Assembly: GCA_023665245.1 (NCBI GenBank) | Contig: JAMPEH010000001.1 | Coordinates: 186,001 to 250,000 of the forward strand | Source of the DNA: Muribaculaceae bacterium | GTDB lineage: Bacteria; Pseudomonadota; Alphaproteobacteria; Rs-D84 | Direction: 5' to 3' | Length of the DNA: 64,000 nucleotides | Shown: positions 34,415-43,624 of the stretch, piece by piece | Layout of the letters: each line of letters starts with the position of its first letter | Position numbering within the stretch: the stretch's first letter is position 1 | Translations under genes and position numbers: made by a program | Notes under the pieces: generated by a model | Databases searched by the model: none | Seen by the model: the letters and a program-made list of their open reading frames with translations, nothing else | Told to the model about the DNA's origin: nothing

Positions 34415-35647
34415 ATGACCACACAAAACACAACCAGGCAATTTCTAACGGATATTTACGGGTACACATTTTTCAATTCTTTGATGATGTTGTCACCTGT
34501 TTATGCCGTATTTATGCAGTCGCATGGCATGACGGATTTTGATATATCATTGCTGTTAATGCTGTGGTCGGGCGCGGTTTTAGTGACCCAGTTTCCAATT
34601 GCGGCATGCGCCCGTAAATGCGGTGCAAAACATATCCTGTTTATCGGTCAAATATTAAAGTCAATTGCGTTTATTTTATGGATGATATGGCCATGTTATA
34701 TAGGATTCGCGTTGGGGATGATTCTGTGGGGAATGCACGGCGCAATTTATAACGTTATATCCGAAGATGTATTATACGATGAACTGCGTGCGCGTACACA
34801 TAATTTAACGTATGAACGTGTCTTGGGCCGGCGTCGCAGTATCGCCGCCCTGGGGACGGCATTGTCTGCGGCGGGGTCACTGTTGTTGGTGTATGGATAT
34901 GGTGTTATTACCAGTGTATCAATTGTATCACTGGCGATATCAATGCTGTTTTTAATGCGTATGAACCTGATTCAGGATTACCATGGCGCACAAAGTGGCG
35001 GTACATCACAGATTGCTGCGATTAAAACAGCATTGTCAACTATGCGTATCACCCCAGCGATAATCGCAATGTTGATAATGAGTGTACTGGTGACTAACTT
35101 TTCATACCTGAATGATTATCTTAGTCTGATTGGCCTGGATATCGGATTGCCACCGCAATATATCGGCATTGTTCCGTTTTTCATATTGTGCTGTCAGATT
35201 GCAGGACAATCTGTTGCGCATAAATTTACCGGCGTGAAATCTGGGGCATTGTACACCGGTATAATTGCAGCAGGTGCGTTGTTTGGTGTGTTTGTATGGC
35301 AATATAATGTGGCGGGCCTGATTGCATTGGGGGCGGCGTATGTAATATGTGCGATAATAAAGATATTATTATATGCGCGATTCCAGAATTTAACACCGAC
35401 AGAACACAGAATTGAAATCCTGTCTTTTTACAGCATCGCCGACCAGGGGTCTTATATGATTATGTGTTTTATAATTGGACTGGGGTCATTGATGGGCGGA
35501 TGGCGGTTCAGTGTTCTGATAATGGCGGTATTGCTGGGGATGCTGGGGATATGGGCATTGGCTTTTGTGCGACGCAGATATCGCCGCGCCAATATAACAC
35601 ACGATACACCCCAGATGACAGTTCGCCCGTCTGGCGGTCTGGTCTGA
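34415..35647 (+). CDS. MFS transporter
   Basis: 410 residues with about 12 membrane segments. The loop after helix 2 contains ACARKCGAKHILFIGQ, a variant of the MFS motif A, and the fold repeats in the second half (CCQIAGQSVAHKFTGVKSGALYTG). Substrate cannot be told. GGGGGGCAGGGT precedes ATG 34415 and an AT-rich TATATAAT sits about 30 bp upstream. Next is a membrane protein gene in the same direction. Confidence 0.85.
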   Translation: MTTQNTTRQFLTDIYGYTFFNSLMMLSPVYAVFMQSHGMTDFDISLLLMLWSGAVLVTQFPIAACARKCGAKHILFIGQILKSIAFILWMIWPCYIGFALGMILWGMHGAIYNVISEDVLYDELRARTHNLTYERVLGRRRSIAALGTALSAAGSLLLVYGYGVITSVSIVSLAISMLFLMRMNLIQDYHGAQSGGTSQIAAIKTALSTMRITPAIIAMLIMSVLVTNFSYLNDYLSLIGLDIGLPPQYIGIVPFFILCCQIAGQSVAHKFTGVKSGALYTGIIAAGALFGVFVWQYNVAGLIALGAAYVICAIIKILLYARFQNLTPTEHRIEILSFYSIADQGSYMIMCFIIGLGSLMGGWRFSVLIMAVLLGMLGIWALAFVRRRYRRANITHDTPQMTVRPSGGLV

Positions 35648-35699
35648 CGGAATTTGTTCTTGTTTTCGTCGGCGATACGTTCCTGTACAATATTGCGTA

Positions 35700-36386
35700 A
35701 TGATGAATATCCAACTGCGCAATTTGTTGTTAAAAAGTATACCGTACCTGCTGTCAATCGTGGGCGGATTGGTATTATTCTTGGTCACCAAAGACAATGT
35801 GCATAATCCCGACTGGGTTGATTTAATAAACAATATCGCGGCGTCCTTGCTATCGATACCGGTGGTGTTTTTACTGTATGACTATTCAAACTATCGTATT
35901 GCGCGAAAATTAAGCAATGCCACCGCCACAACAATACATGACAGGATTGATACTGTAATGATAAGTATTATTGTATCCCTGCGTAAAATGATGGGAATGC
36001 GGGACACGTTGACTTTTGGCGGATTGAACAAGATGGCGGATTTGCGCGTTGGCCAAATTGCATCACGAATCAAGATGACGCCTGCAAACATGAAAACATT
36101 GACTGGATTACATAATGAACTGAACGAATTGATATACCAAAATTCTGGTGGTGGCATATTATCACTGGGCCAGGTTCAGACAATGACAGACCTGTCGCAT
36201 AATGTCCAGCGTTTGATAAACACCCATCGCTTTCATCAAGACAGACGTGTCGCCGCCCACAGTGCGGCAACAATAATCCGCACAATAATTGATTTGATGG
36301 ATACCGACGCATCCGCCGCCGTACGGTTTGAACAGTTGCTGTCTGGCACACCCACCACCAAATCATCCCCAACAATGAATAAATAA
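35700..36386 (+). CDS. Membrane protein of unknown function
   Basis: 228 residues with two N-terminal membrane helices (IPYLLSIVGGLVLFLV and AASLLSIPVVFLLYDY) and a 150-residue cytoplasmic helical region (SLRKMMGMRDTLTFGGLNKM, ELNELIYQNSGGGILSLGQVQTMTDL). The pattern of two helices then a helical sensor-like domain is seen in several uncharacterised families. The gap to the MFS gene is 52 bp, so shared transcription is possible. Confidence 0.6.
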   Translation: MMNIQLRNLLLKSIPYLLSIVGGLVLFLVTKDNVHNPDWVDLINNIAASLLSIPVVFLLYDYSNYRIARKLSNATATTIHDRIDTVMISIIVSLRKMMGMRDTLTFGGLNKMADLRVGQIASRIKMTPANMKTLTGLHNELNELIYQNSGGGILSLGQVQTMTDLSHNVQRLINTHRFHQDRRVAAHSAATIIRTIIDLMDTDASAAVRFEQLLSGTPTTKSSPTMNK

Positions 36387-36426
36387 TTATATTGAAAGTG
36401 GGCGTCTTTTTACATAAAATGTCATT

Positions 36427-36645
36427 ATGACATTAAAAAATATTCAATTTGATAGGCGTGCATTGACCATATATGGTGTGAAATTCCCTGATTTGGATAC
36501 ACTAAATTCTGTGGCCAGTGCGATTGCATCCCAAGTATACGAGGGGTTTCACCCAACACCGCAATTGATTGAAATGTATCGTGATTACAGATTGGGTAAA
36601 ATTTCTACCGCAGATTTGGCAAAACGGATTCATAATGTCATTTAA
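36427..36645 (+). CDS. Fic antitoxin (VbhA-like)
   Basis: 72 residues. The helix around 28-41 contains S35-Q-V-Y-E39-G40, the (S/T)xxxE(G/N) inhibitory motif by which class I antitoxins block the ATP site of Fic enzymes. The last 11 bp overlap the fic start, the classical arrangement. It would hold the toxin inactive until degraded or diluted. Confidence 0.75.
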   Translation: MTLKNIQFDRRALTIYGVKFPDLDTLNSVASAIASQVYEGFHPTPQLIEMYRDYRLGKISTADLAKRIHNVI

Positions 36646-37234
36646 TAACGATTATAAATATATTGATTGCGAATATCTTTACACAGACCGAAATACAGGG
36701 GTTTTATTAAATCTGCAGAATATAACAGATTATTCGGAACTGGTTGCGTTTGAATCATTGTGTGTTGCACGCCGTCTGGAACAATTACATAACAATCCAT
36801 TTCAAATTAAATATGCCAACGACCTGTTGCAGATTCATAAATTTTTATTCCAAGATGTATATTCGTGGGCTGGTGAATGCCGCAGGGTAGAAATCAGCAA
36901 GGGTGGACGACAATTTTTACCAATGCACGCATTTCCGCAGGCGTTTGCGTATATTGATAAGTTGTTGACGGAATATTTCGTGTTGCCAAATGACCGTGCG
37001 CTAATTGCACAAAAACTGGCAGAAATATTGGACAATATAAATTTCTTACATCCATTTCGTGAAGGCAATGGACGAACCCAGCGTGAATTTATACGAATGC
37101 TTGCACATCAAAAGGGATATATACTGGACTTGAATCCAATGGATAATCATTCGGTCTATGAACGATATATGACTGATACCATCAATGGCGATTTACAAGA
37201 TTTAGCAAATTTAATTTATGAATTGATACATTAA
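36635..37234 (+). CDS. fic: Fic-domain AMPylase toxin
   Basis: 199 residues from ATG 36635. The motif HPFREGNGRTQREF (139-152) is the canonical Fic active site HxFx(D/E)GNGRxxR, with catalytic H139. Upstream flap region KGGRQFLPM positions the target. Fic proteins of this size transfer AMP to targets such as gyrase or topoisomerase IV. No inhibitory helix within the protein itself, consistent with the separate antitoxin before it. Lies at the left edge of the accessory region. Confidence 0.9.
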   Translation: MSFNNDYKYIDCEYLYTDRNTGVLLNLQNITDYSELVAFESLCVARRLEQLHNNPFQIKYANDLLQIHKFLFQDVYSWAGECRRVEISKGGRQFLPMHAFPQAFAYIDKLLTEYFVLPNDRALIAQKLAEILDNINFLHPFREGNGRTQREFIRMLAHQKGYILDLNPMDNHSVYERYMTDTINGDLQDLANLIYELIH

Positions 37235-37267
37235 TATTTATTTATGTCGTGTAATCAGAAGAAATGG

Positions 37268-38146
37268 CTATACCACACCGGCCATTTTTGCAAATTGATG
37301 CCATACATCGCAATATGGTCCGCGGTTATCCCATGGCTTGTCATTGCCGGCATAGTGCAACACGCAATAGTTATAATAATCATCAATCAAATTTTCGCGT
37401 GACAGGCCGGTGCGTCCATATTCTTTGATATACAATTCGATTGGTAATTTGGACATGCGATTGAACCGCAATGGCATATATGCAATTTTACCACAACTGA
37501 CCGAATTTATCACATCTTGGTCAAAATACCATATATTACGTTGTTCGCTTTGAATTCGTTTCATGCATTTTTCCGTCCATCCAAATATCCGCATTTCGCG
37601 CAGATTCATCAGCAATACACCACTGTTAACATATTCGTGATGTGCAACCATGTGATTAAGATTATATTCATCATAATGTGCGAATTCTGTCGGATATTTT
37701 TTTACAATTGGACCAATGTTAATGTCACGCACGGCACCAATCAGTTTGCCGTGCATTTTAATACGCCACATTGGGGTCAGACTTTTGCACACAATCACAT
37801 CAGAATCCATCCATATAATTTTGCCGACATTTTTCAATATCTGGGGCAGAAATATTCGCGCCATCGCCGCCCGCGGAAATCGTGCCATGCCTGTATCATA
37901 AAATTCATGCGATAACAAATTTCCATTAAATCCGATAAAATGAATCCGTGCCCGCCGATTGCCAGATTTTTTGACCACCAAACGTACTAAATCACGCATT
38001 ACGCCATGTACGTTTTGGTCAACCAATGCATAAATTTCATATCGTACATGTGGCGCGGCCTGGCACATTGAAAAAATAGCCACCGCTGTCTGACGCCACA
38101 GGTTTTCATCAAATGCAAACGCAACATTAATTTTTGTCATCACCAT
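37268..38146 (-). CDS. Glycosyltransferase family 8
   Basis: 292 residues. INVAFAFDENLWRQTAVAIFSM at the N-terminus and IIWMDSDVIVCKSLTPMW (the DxD metal site) are diagnostic of GT8 retaining transferases such as LPS galactosyl/glucosyltransferases. The end HYAGNDKPWDNRG is the usual C-terminal signature. It overlaps the upstream GT2 gene by 20 bp, forming a two-gene operon for surface glycan assembly. Confidence 0.88.
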   Translation of the reverse strand: MVMTKINVAFAFDENLWRQTAVAIFSMCQAAPHVRYEIYALVDQNVHGVMRDLVRLVVKKSGNRRARIHFIGFNGNLLSHEFYDTGMARFPRAAMARIFLPQILKNVGKIIWMDSDVIVCKSLTPMWRIKMHGKLIGAVRDINIGPIVKKYPTEFAHYDEYNLNHMVAHHEYVNSGVLLMNLREMRIFGWTEKCMKRIQSEQRNIWYFDQDVINSVSCGKIAYMPLRFNRMSKLPIELYIKEYGRTGLSRENLIDDYYNYCVLHYAGNDKPWDNRGPYCDVWHQFAKMAGVV

Positions 38147-39083
38147 ATGCCATATACAAGAAATATTGTTTGATTAAGAATACATACGCAAAACGCTGTA
38201 ATTGCCGGGGCAGCATTTTAATAAACTTTTTCTGTCCCCATATTCGTTTGCGCAACGCGGGCGCCAGTATTGTTTTACTGGTATTTATTTCACGCATTTC
38301 ATATTCAACCATGCATTTGGTCAGATTAAATATTACCGATTCTATAAAAAATTTCGGCAGTGCCCGATTTTCTGCAATGCGTTCAATGACTGTTATTAAT
38401 TGGTCTGTGCGGCCGATATTACCCGCACCACGTGTCACAGATTGCCGCCATATCCGGTGATACAGTACAGATGGGCTGGCCTTGGCCATTATGGGATGTT
38501 GCGCGATAACATCCATGAACCATAACAGGTCTTCGTTAATTTCAATGTTTTCTGGAAATGGAATATTTTTTATCAGATTTGCCCGATATATTCTGCGCCA
38601 TATCCATGCGATATTGTTGCAATGTTTTTGTACATCAATAAACAGATTTTCAAATCTGATAATCGCTGCGGCATGTGGGTCAAATACCGCGGGTAATTCC
38701 TGAATGGCAAAATCTTGATGTGTTAAAACAGTGCCACCTTCTATGATATCGGCATTTGTCACAGATTGTGTATACAATAATATATCCAGTGCCGCTGGCA
38801 ATAACATGTCATCTGAATCCAGAAATGAAATCCATGTACCCGATGCGACATCAATGCCGGCATTCCGTGCCACCGATACACCGCGTCGCGATTGGTAAAT
38901 GGCACAAAATCGTTTGTCGTGTTTGCAAAATTTTTCAATTATAGTGCGCGAATTATCCGTACTGCCGTCGTCAATGATAATACATTCCCAATCAGTCACT
39001 GTTTGGGATTTGACCGATTCCAGACATTGCGCCAAATATTGCCCATTATTGTAATTTGGAATGATGATGGATACCAATGGCAT
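38127..39083 (-). CDS. Glycosyltransferase family 2
   Basis: 318 residues with a GT-A fold. MPLVSIIIPNYNNGQYLAQCLESV at the start, the nucleotide-binding IIIDDGSTDNS, GVSVARNAGI, and the metal-binding WISFLDSDD. The C-terminal 120 residues are basic and helical. It acts on an unknown acceptor in envelope glycan synthesis together with the overlapping GT8. It follows a Cys-rich gene by 12 bp. Confidence 0.9.
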   Translation of the reverse strand: MPLVSIIIPNYNNGQYLAQCLESVKSQTVTDWECIIIDDGSTDNSRTIIEKFCKHDKRFCAIYQSRRGVSVARNAGIDVASGTWISFLDSDDMLLPAALDILLYTQSVTNADIIEGGTVLTHQDFAIQELPAVFDPHAAAIIRFENLFIDVQKHCNNIAWIWRRIYRANLIKNIPFPENIEINEDLLWFMDVIAQHPIMAKASPSVLYHRIWRQSVTRGAGNIGRTDQLITVIERIAENRALPKFFIESVIFNLTKCMVEYEMREINTSKTILAPALRKRIWGQKKFIKMLPRQLQRFAYVFLIKQYFLYMAYGDDKN

Positions 39084-39095
39084 GTATCACCCCGC

Positions 39096-39761
39096 TTAAC
39101 TTTTATAACTGCATGTGTGTGATGTATAGCATCCCGTTGCGTCACACCCGGCTGGAATATATACCCGACAATCGGTAATACTGCCACCCAGGTTTGTTGT
39201 TGTGCGTCTGCCGATTGTATATGCGTTCGCACTGATGGCGTGTGATGGACATGTATACTGGCATGATGAACCATAGAATTTATAGTCTTTACACTCTTCA
39301 AATCCGCCGCTGTATGAACTGGCATACCGGCAACTGCATGCCTGGGATGTTGCAGATGCGTTAAACAGGTATGTTTTGCGGCACTTTACATTTCCATAAT
39401 CACAATTGCTGTATGAAAATGAAAAGCAGTAAAAATCTTTGACTGCACAATGCGAAAATGAACAATGTCCACCACCGCTGCAATTATATGCCTGGGTATT
39501 GGTTGCATAATAACATGCAAAATCACCATATTCTGATACCATACTGGCATCACATCCGCAATTGCATGATACTGAATTATATCGGCTGTCCCAGTCGCAA
39601 CTTAACACACTCAGATTCCCGCATTTACTGGCACACGAATTAAACTGTGTCGTACCACATGTCGTAGCAAATGTGTCATTTATCTTTATAAAATAATTAC
39701 ACACTGAAATCAGACCAATTAACAGGCCGTGAAAAAATGATAATTTATTTATGCGATGCAC
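39096..39761 (-). CDS. Secreted cysteine-rich protein (2)
   Basis: 221 residues if GTG 39761 is used; AGAGG lies 7 nt upstream and the frame before it runs into the structured element. A hydrophobic signal (LSFFHGLLIGLISVCNYFI) is followed by a mature part with more than 20 cysteines (NSCASKCGNLSVLSC, CNCGCDASM, CQYTCPSH), low in charge and rich in Ser, Tyr and Gly. Probably disulfide-bonded on the cell surface. Upstream element class II copy 3 ends 16 nt before the start codon. First gene of a likely operon with GT2 and GT8. Confidence 0.6.
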   Translation of the reverse strand: MHRINKLSFFHGLLIGLISVCNYFIKINDTFATTCGTTQFNSCASKCGNLSVLSCDWDSRYNSVSCNCGCDASMVSEYGDFACYYATNTQAYNCSGGGHCSFSHCAVKDFYCFSFSYSNCDYGNVKCRKTYLFNASATSQACSCRYASSYSGGFEECKDYKFYGSSCQYTCPSHAISANAYTIGRRTTTNLGGSITDCRVYIPAGCDATGCYTSHTCSYKS

Positions 39762-39776
39762 GTTCGAACCTCTTGA

Positions 39777-40012
39777 AAAAATAAAACCGCCAGCAAGGAA
39801 CAAGCGGTCGGGGTGGTTCGAAAAATCAGTATATCATTGACTCTGATGGTCTTTCGGACGAATCCGTATTATATAACCACCAGCCCCCCGACATATACAA
39901 GTCAGGGATAAATAACGGTGCAAAATATGGGAATATCGGATTAACGATGTTCCTTCTGCACCGGATATACCAAGCTTTTCGACAGCCCCGAACCAGCGTC
40001 CCCACTGATTCA
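39777..40012 (-). ncRNA. Structured RNA element (class II, copy 3)
   Basis: Minus-strand promoter TTTACA, 17 bp, TATAAT (plus 40042-40047 and 40019-40024). 5' hairpin AATCAG/CTGGTT, outer stem TCGAAAA ... TTTTCGA flanked by CGGGG/CCCCG, long hairpin GGTGCAGAAGG...GGTGC region, hairpin CCTGAC/GTCGGGG with 3' strand CCCCGACC as alternative partner, terminator ACCGC/GCGGT then TTTTATTTTTT. The 5' portion CCCGAACCAGCGTCCCCACTG (plus strand) is identical to copy 4. Confidence 0.7.
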
Positions 40013-40121
40013 AACCCCATTATATTGAAATACGCATAAAATGTAAACTGAAAAAATCATTAACCCGTTGCAATGTTGTCAGAAATCGTTTATGGTGTTT
40101 GAAAATATATCGGACTTTGCT

Positions 40122-40583
40122 ATGAATTTATCAGAAAAACTTTACAAGTTATATTTATTATTGCGGTTTCGCAATCGCGATTGTGCCGAAATCTATCCTG
40201 TAATACGCCATTTGTTAAAGAACAATCATGACCAGATATATCATATTGTTGATGATAATTCATATATCATGCATGCGCCGTTGTATGATGATGGATATCT
40301 ATTTGATGATGGCTCGCATAAAATATTTGCGGCACGGCGCAGGACATATGAAAAAATAGCTTTGCCGTTTGAACCGGGCGTGGCATATAAAATAGGTATA
40401 TTGTATGATTTTGAGGTGACTGCCCCACACGGCAAATTATTTCAAAACGATAAAAACTGTTCGGTATTTACCGTGACCGGTGCCCGTCGCAACATGCCAC
40501 GAAAGATATTCCGCTATATGCGCCGCCACAGTCCAAAACAAAATATAATTCACGACGTTATATCCAACCATATACGGTATTAA
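40122..40583 (+). CDS. Hypothetical protein
   Basis: 153 residues from ATG 40122; ATG 40092 is an alternative and neither has a clear ribosome site. Basic and aromatic-rich, without membrane helix or signal peptide (NLSEKLYKLYLLLRFRNRDCAEIYPVIRHLL at the start). No domain recognised. It lies between two structured RNA elements of opposite orientation, in the accessory region. Confidence 0.5.
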   Translation: MNLSEKLYKLYLLLRFRNRDCAEIYPVIRHLLKNNHDQIYHIVDDNSYIMHAPLYDDGYLFDDGSHKIFAARRRTYEKIALPFEPGVAYKIGILYDFEVTAPHGKLFQNDKNCSVFTVTGARRNMPRKIFRYMRRHSPKQNIIHDVISNHIRY

Positions 40584-40656
40584 TAGCACGGTATTTAAAT
40601 AATAGTTGAATATAAAACATCTTGCTAAAATTTTTATTCTGACATAAAATATTTAT

Positions 40657-40833
40657 GACGTGATGAATTGTCACGTTGGGGTGTCGTAACCTCTGTTTGA
40701 CTGCGCGTATCCAAGCGTTAATGGACTCCTGCCGATGTTGCAGGAGGGTTGGTTAATATATTGAATATCCAACACTATTTCAGTCAAAGTAGTTACGAAC
40801 CTCCTGCCACCAAATAAATTGGTGGTTTGTTTA
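40657..40833 (+). ncRNA. Structured RNA element C (class I)
   Basis: Promoter TTGCTA (40622-40627), 17 bp, TAAAAT (40645-40650). 5' hairpin GTGA/TCAC extended to GACGTGA/TCACGTT, outer stem CGTAAC ... GTTACG, hairpin CTCCTGC/GCAGGAG, stem GTTGG/CCAAC with loop TTAATATATTGAATAT, 3' strand CCTCCTGC complementary to GCAGGAGG, terminator CCACC/GGTGG. The Cys-rich gene at 40860 starts 27 nt later. Confidence 0.72.
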
Positions 40834-40859
40834 TTTTGACATGAAACAAAGGATGGGAT

Positions 40860-41480
40860 ATGAAATATACGAAAATGTTGGCTATGTGTACTGTAATAGC
40901 ATTGACCTGTACATCCCGTGCTGTGGCCGGATATGTATGCGCATGGTACGTTGGTGGTGGATATACGTTGGAACCAGAACTAAACAATGGTGATTATGGC
41001 GATAACATTGCAACGTGCTATTCTGATGCAAACGGCAACAACAGGGTTAACGCATATAGCAATTCTAATTACGATGCGGTATGCTTTACATATGATAGAG
41101 AGGTTGTTGATGTCATCGGCCATCATTTATTATATGGATGCAAAGTATCTGGATACGGTTGTCGCCCCAAAAGTTATTATGATAATGACGCGGGTAAATG
41201 CGTAAATTGTCCCGATGGTTCATTTGCACAAATTCGTGATGGTACAACACATCTATATAGCACATGTGATTATTGTCTGCGTGGATATTATTGGGATGGT
41301 ACGGCGTGCGTCCCATGTCCTGATGATGGCATGATGCTGCCAACGGGCGATGTGGCGGTATGGCAACGCGCTGTGACAGAATGTTTCTTGGCACCCGGTG
41401 ACCACGTTGACGATACTGGTGCATTTATAATCGCACCACCTAAAAATCCCCCAACAGATTTTTGCTATTATGTGAAATGA
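40860..41480 (+). CDS. Secreted cysteine-rich protein (3)
   Basis: 206 residues. Signal peptide MKYTKMLAMCTVIALTCTSRAVAG with likely cleavage after AVA. Two C-terminal repeats CVNCPDGSFAQ and CVPCPDDG with YCLRGYYWDGT between them resemble the CxxCPxG repeats of surface proteins found in gut alphaproteobacteria and protists. AAGGATGGGAT precedes the ATG. Own terminator at 41501-41523. Surface or adhesion role is inferred. Confidence 0.65.
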   Translation: MKYTKMLAMCTVIALTCTSRAVAGYVCAWYVGGGYTLEPELNNGDYGDNIATCYSDANGNNRVNAYSNSNYDAVCFTYDREVVDVIGHHLLYGCKVSGYGCRPKSYYDNDAGKCVNCPDGSFAQIRDGTTHLYSTCDYCLRGYYWDGTACVPCPDDGMMLPTGDVAVWQRAVTECFLAPGDHVDDTGAFIIAPPKNPPTDFCYYVK

Positions 41481-41500
41481 ATTTTTCTGCCCTGAATACA

Positions 41501-41526
41501 ACTGTTCGGAAATCCCGAACAGTTTG
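41501..41526 (+). terminator. Intrinsic terminator of Cys-rich gene
   Basis: ACTGTTCGG/CCGAACAGT stem with short loop, followed by TTTG. Confidence 0.7.
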
Positions 41527-41745
41527 TCTCCAAACCTGCGGCTGCACGACTTGCGCCGCACATTGGGCAGTTATCAGGCCATCGCGGGTTCAAGTCTACA
41601 TATCATCGGCCAATCGTTGGGGCATAAATCACAAGCGTCAACCGCAATATATGCACAATTAACGTATGACCCAATAAAAGAATCTTTGCAAAACGGAACA
41701 GATAAAATTATGAGTTTTGTTGACAGAAATATAAAAATCATTTAA
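41524..41745 (+). pseudogene. Tyrosine integrase remnant (C-terminal third)
   Basis: The 73 codons NLRLHDLRRTLGSYQAI ... IIGQSLGHKSQASTAIYAQL carry the HxxR, H and Tyr boxes of a tyrosine recombinase but lack the N-terminal and core-binding domains and the first catalytic Arg. The sequence is close to the end of the intact integrase at 46300-47469, so it is a related but older copy. It begins abruptly after the terminator of the previous gene. It marks a decayed integration event. Confidence 0.8.
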
Positions 41746-41773
41746 CCGATTGTTATATTTAATAAATATGCCT

Positions 41774-41862
41774 GAACCGAACAAAAAAATAAATAAAGCA
41801 CTCTGGGTATGGAGAATAATGCTGTTTAATAAAATGTGCGGAACCGAACAAAAAAATAAATA
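41774..41862. repeat. 22-bp direct repeat pair
   Basis: GAACCGAACAAAAAAATAAATA-type sequence at 41774-41795 and again at 41841-41862, upstream of the DUF4143 ATPase gene. Could be operator sites or a duplication; nothing decides. Confidence 0.5.
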
Positions 41863-41913
41863 GTTTGTGCTGTGAGTATATTTGTGTTAAGATAGTAAAA
41901 AAGGACAGAAATA

Positions 41914-43161
41914 ATGGATATTGTGATTAAGCGAGATATGTATTTGAACCGTTTGATTGCCCACAAACATAATGGGTTGGTAAAAATCATAAGCGGATTA
42001 CGTCGTTGTGGCAAATCATATTTGTTATTTAATTTGTTCAAAGCCCATCTGTTAAAGTCGGGGGTAAAAGAAGACCATATAATTACACTTGCACTGGATG
42101 ATTACAAAAATAAAAAGTATAGAAACCCAGATGCTTGCTATGATTTTGTGATGGCGAATATCAAAGACACTGAAAAATATTATGTCTTGATTGACGAAAT
42201 TCAAATGTTGAACGATTTTGTTGATGTCTTAAACGGCTTTTTGCATATACCAAATTTGGATATCTATGTTACAGGCAGCAGTTCAAAATTAATATCGTCT
42301 GAGGTTGTCACAGAATTTCGTGGACGTGGTGATGAAATACGTGTATATCCATTAAGTTTTTCAGAATATTATGCGGCCGTTGGTGGTGATTGGTGGAATG
42401 CGTGGAAGCAATATTCTATATTTGGTGGTATGCCGGCAACGGTATCGTTGAAATCTGATGAAGAAAAGATTGTATATTTGGATAATCTGTTCCGGGAAAC
42501 GTACCTGCGTGATATAATTGAACGCAAGAAAATTCGTTCTAATATTGATGAATTGGGCGCTTTAATAAATGTGGTTGCATCCGGTGTCGGGGGCTTGTTG
42601 AACCCCAAAAAACTGGAAAACACATTCAAAAGCAAGGACAAATCCGCAATAAGCGCTTTTACAATAAAACGTTATTTAAGTTATTTAGAAGATTCTTTTA
42701 TTATATCCAAGGCTTTACGCTATGATATAAAAGGTAAAAAATACATAAGCACGCCATCAAAATATTATTTTACAGATATTGGGCTGCGTAATTCTCGCCT
42801 GAATTTCCGGCAGCAAGAAGAAACGCATATAATGGAAAATATTATATATAATGAATTAAAAATACGTGGTTTTGCGGTAGATGTGGGCAATGTAAATATA
42901 TTTGATAATAATGCAAAAAAACAGGTGGAAGTTGATTTTGTGGCCAATTTAGGCGACCGGCGTTATTATATTCAATCTGCAACATATTTGCCCACAGATG
43001 AAAAACGTCAACAAGAAGAGCGCCCATTATTAGGTATCAAGGATGGATTTAAAAAGATTATAATTATCAAAGATGACATTCGCCCATATAAAAATGAAAA
43101 GGGCATATCTATAATTGGATTAAAAGATTTTCTCTTAAACCCAGACAGCTTAGATTTATAG
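41914..43161 (+). CDS. AAA ATPase with DUF4143 domain
   Basis: 415 residues. Walker A GLRRCGKSYLLF near 28-39 and Walker B YYVLIDEIQML near 90-100, then the C-terminal DUF4143 domain (ENIIYNELKIRGFAVDVGNV, VEVDFVANLGDRRYYIQSATYL), which resembles a restriction-endonuclease-like fold with D and Q/K positions. AAAAAGGACAGAAATA precedes ATG 41914. Members of this family are abundant in mobile regions; function not established. Located between the integrase remnant and the R-M genes. Confidence 0.85.
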   Translation: MDIVIKRDMYLNRLIAHKHNGLVKIISGLRRCGKSYLLFNLFKAHLLKSGVKEDHIITLALDDYKNKKYRNPDACYDFVMANIKDTEKYYVLIDEIQMLNDFVDVLNGFLHIPNLDIYVTGSSSKLISSEVVTEFRGRGDEIRVYPLSFSEYYAAVGGDWWNAWKQYSIFGGMPATVSLKSDEEKIVYLDNLFRETYLRDIIERKKIRSNIDELGALINVVASGVGGLLNPKKLENTFKSKDKSAISAFTIKRYLSYLEDSFIISKALRYDIKGKKYISTPSKYYFTDIGLRNSRLNFRQQEETHIMENIIYNELKIRGFAVDVGNVNIFDNNAKKQVEVDFVANLGDRRYYIQSATYLPTDEKRQQEERPLLGIKDGFKKIIIIKDDIRPYKNEKGISIIGLKDFLLNPDSLDL

Positions 43162-43169
43162 GACAAGGC

Positions 43170-43520
43170 TTATTTGCAAACCGTTTTTTCCACCGAATTG
43201 GTACGGCAGGTTAATTTTGTCCCCGCATTATTGGTACAAACAGTGTTCCCAATGGCGTTTTTACGGCACTTTGTGCGATTGCCACGATTATCGGTATATG
43301 TTGTAATACCGCTTGTTGATTGCCGCGCCTTTATTGTTTGACCGGAACTTGTCGTGTATTTGGTTGAACCCGATGCGCTGGTGCGTTCGCGAATACGCGC
43401 ACCTGTGGCACTATCCGTGCAGATTGTTTTACCCAGTGCATTTGTTTTACACGATATTGTAGCATACGAGGGTGTATTGCAACTTAATATTATTAAAACC
43501 GCAAAAATTAACTTTTTCAA
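43170..43520 (-). CDS. Secreted small protein with internal Cys/Thr repeats
   Basis: 116 residues. Signal peptide MKKLIFAVLIILSCNTPSYA. The mature part consists of repeats of the form CKTNALGKTICTDSATG, CRKNAIGNTVCTNNAGT and CRTNSVEKTVC, three paired-cysteine units, with a Ser/Thr-rich linker between the first two. No family recognised. It sits between the DUF4143 gene and the R-M pair, on the opposite strand to the ATPase. Confidence 0.65.
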   Translation of the reverse strand: MKKLIFAVLIILSCNTPSYATISCKTNALGKTICTDSATGARIRERTSASGSTKYTTSSGQTIKARQSTSGITTYTDNRGNRTKCRKNAIGNTVCTNNAGTKLTCRTNSVEKTVCK

Positions 43521-43624
43521 ATAATAAGCCTTTTAATCCAATATTAAAGCCTTTAAACCAATTCGCAATGATTAAATTGTTATTAATAGTCCATAACCCT
43601 AAAGCCAGATTGAGCAAAAAATAA

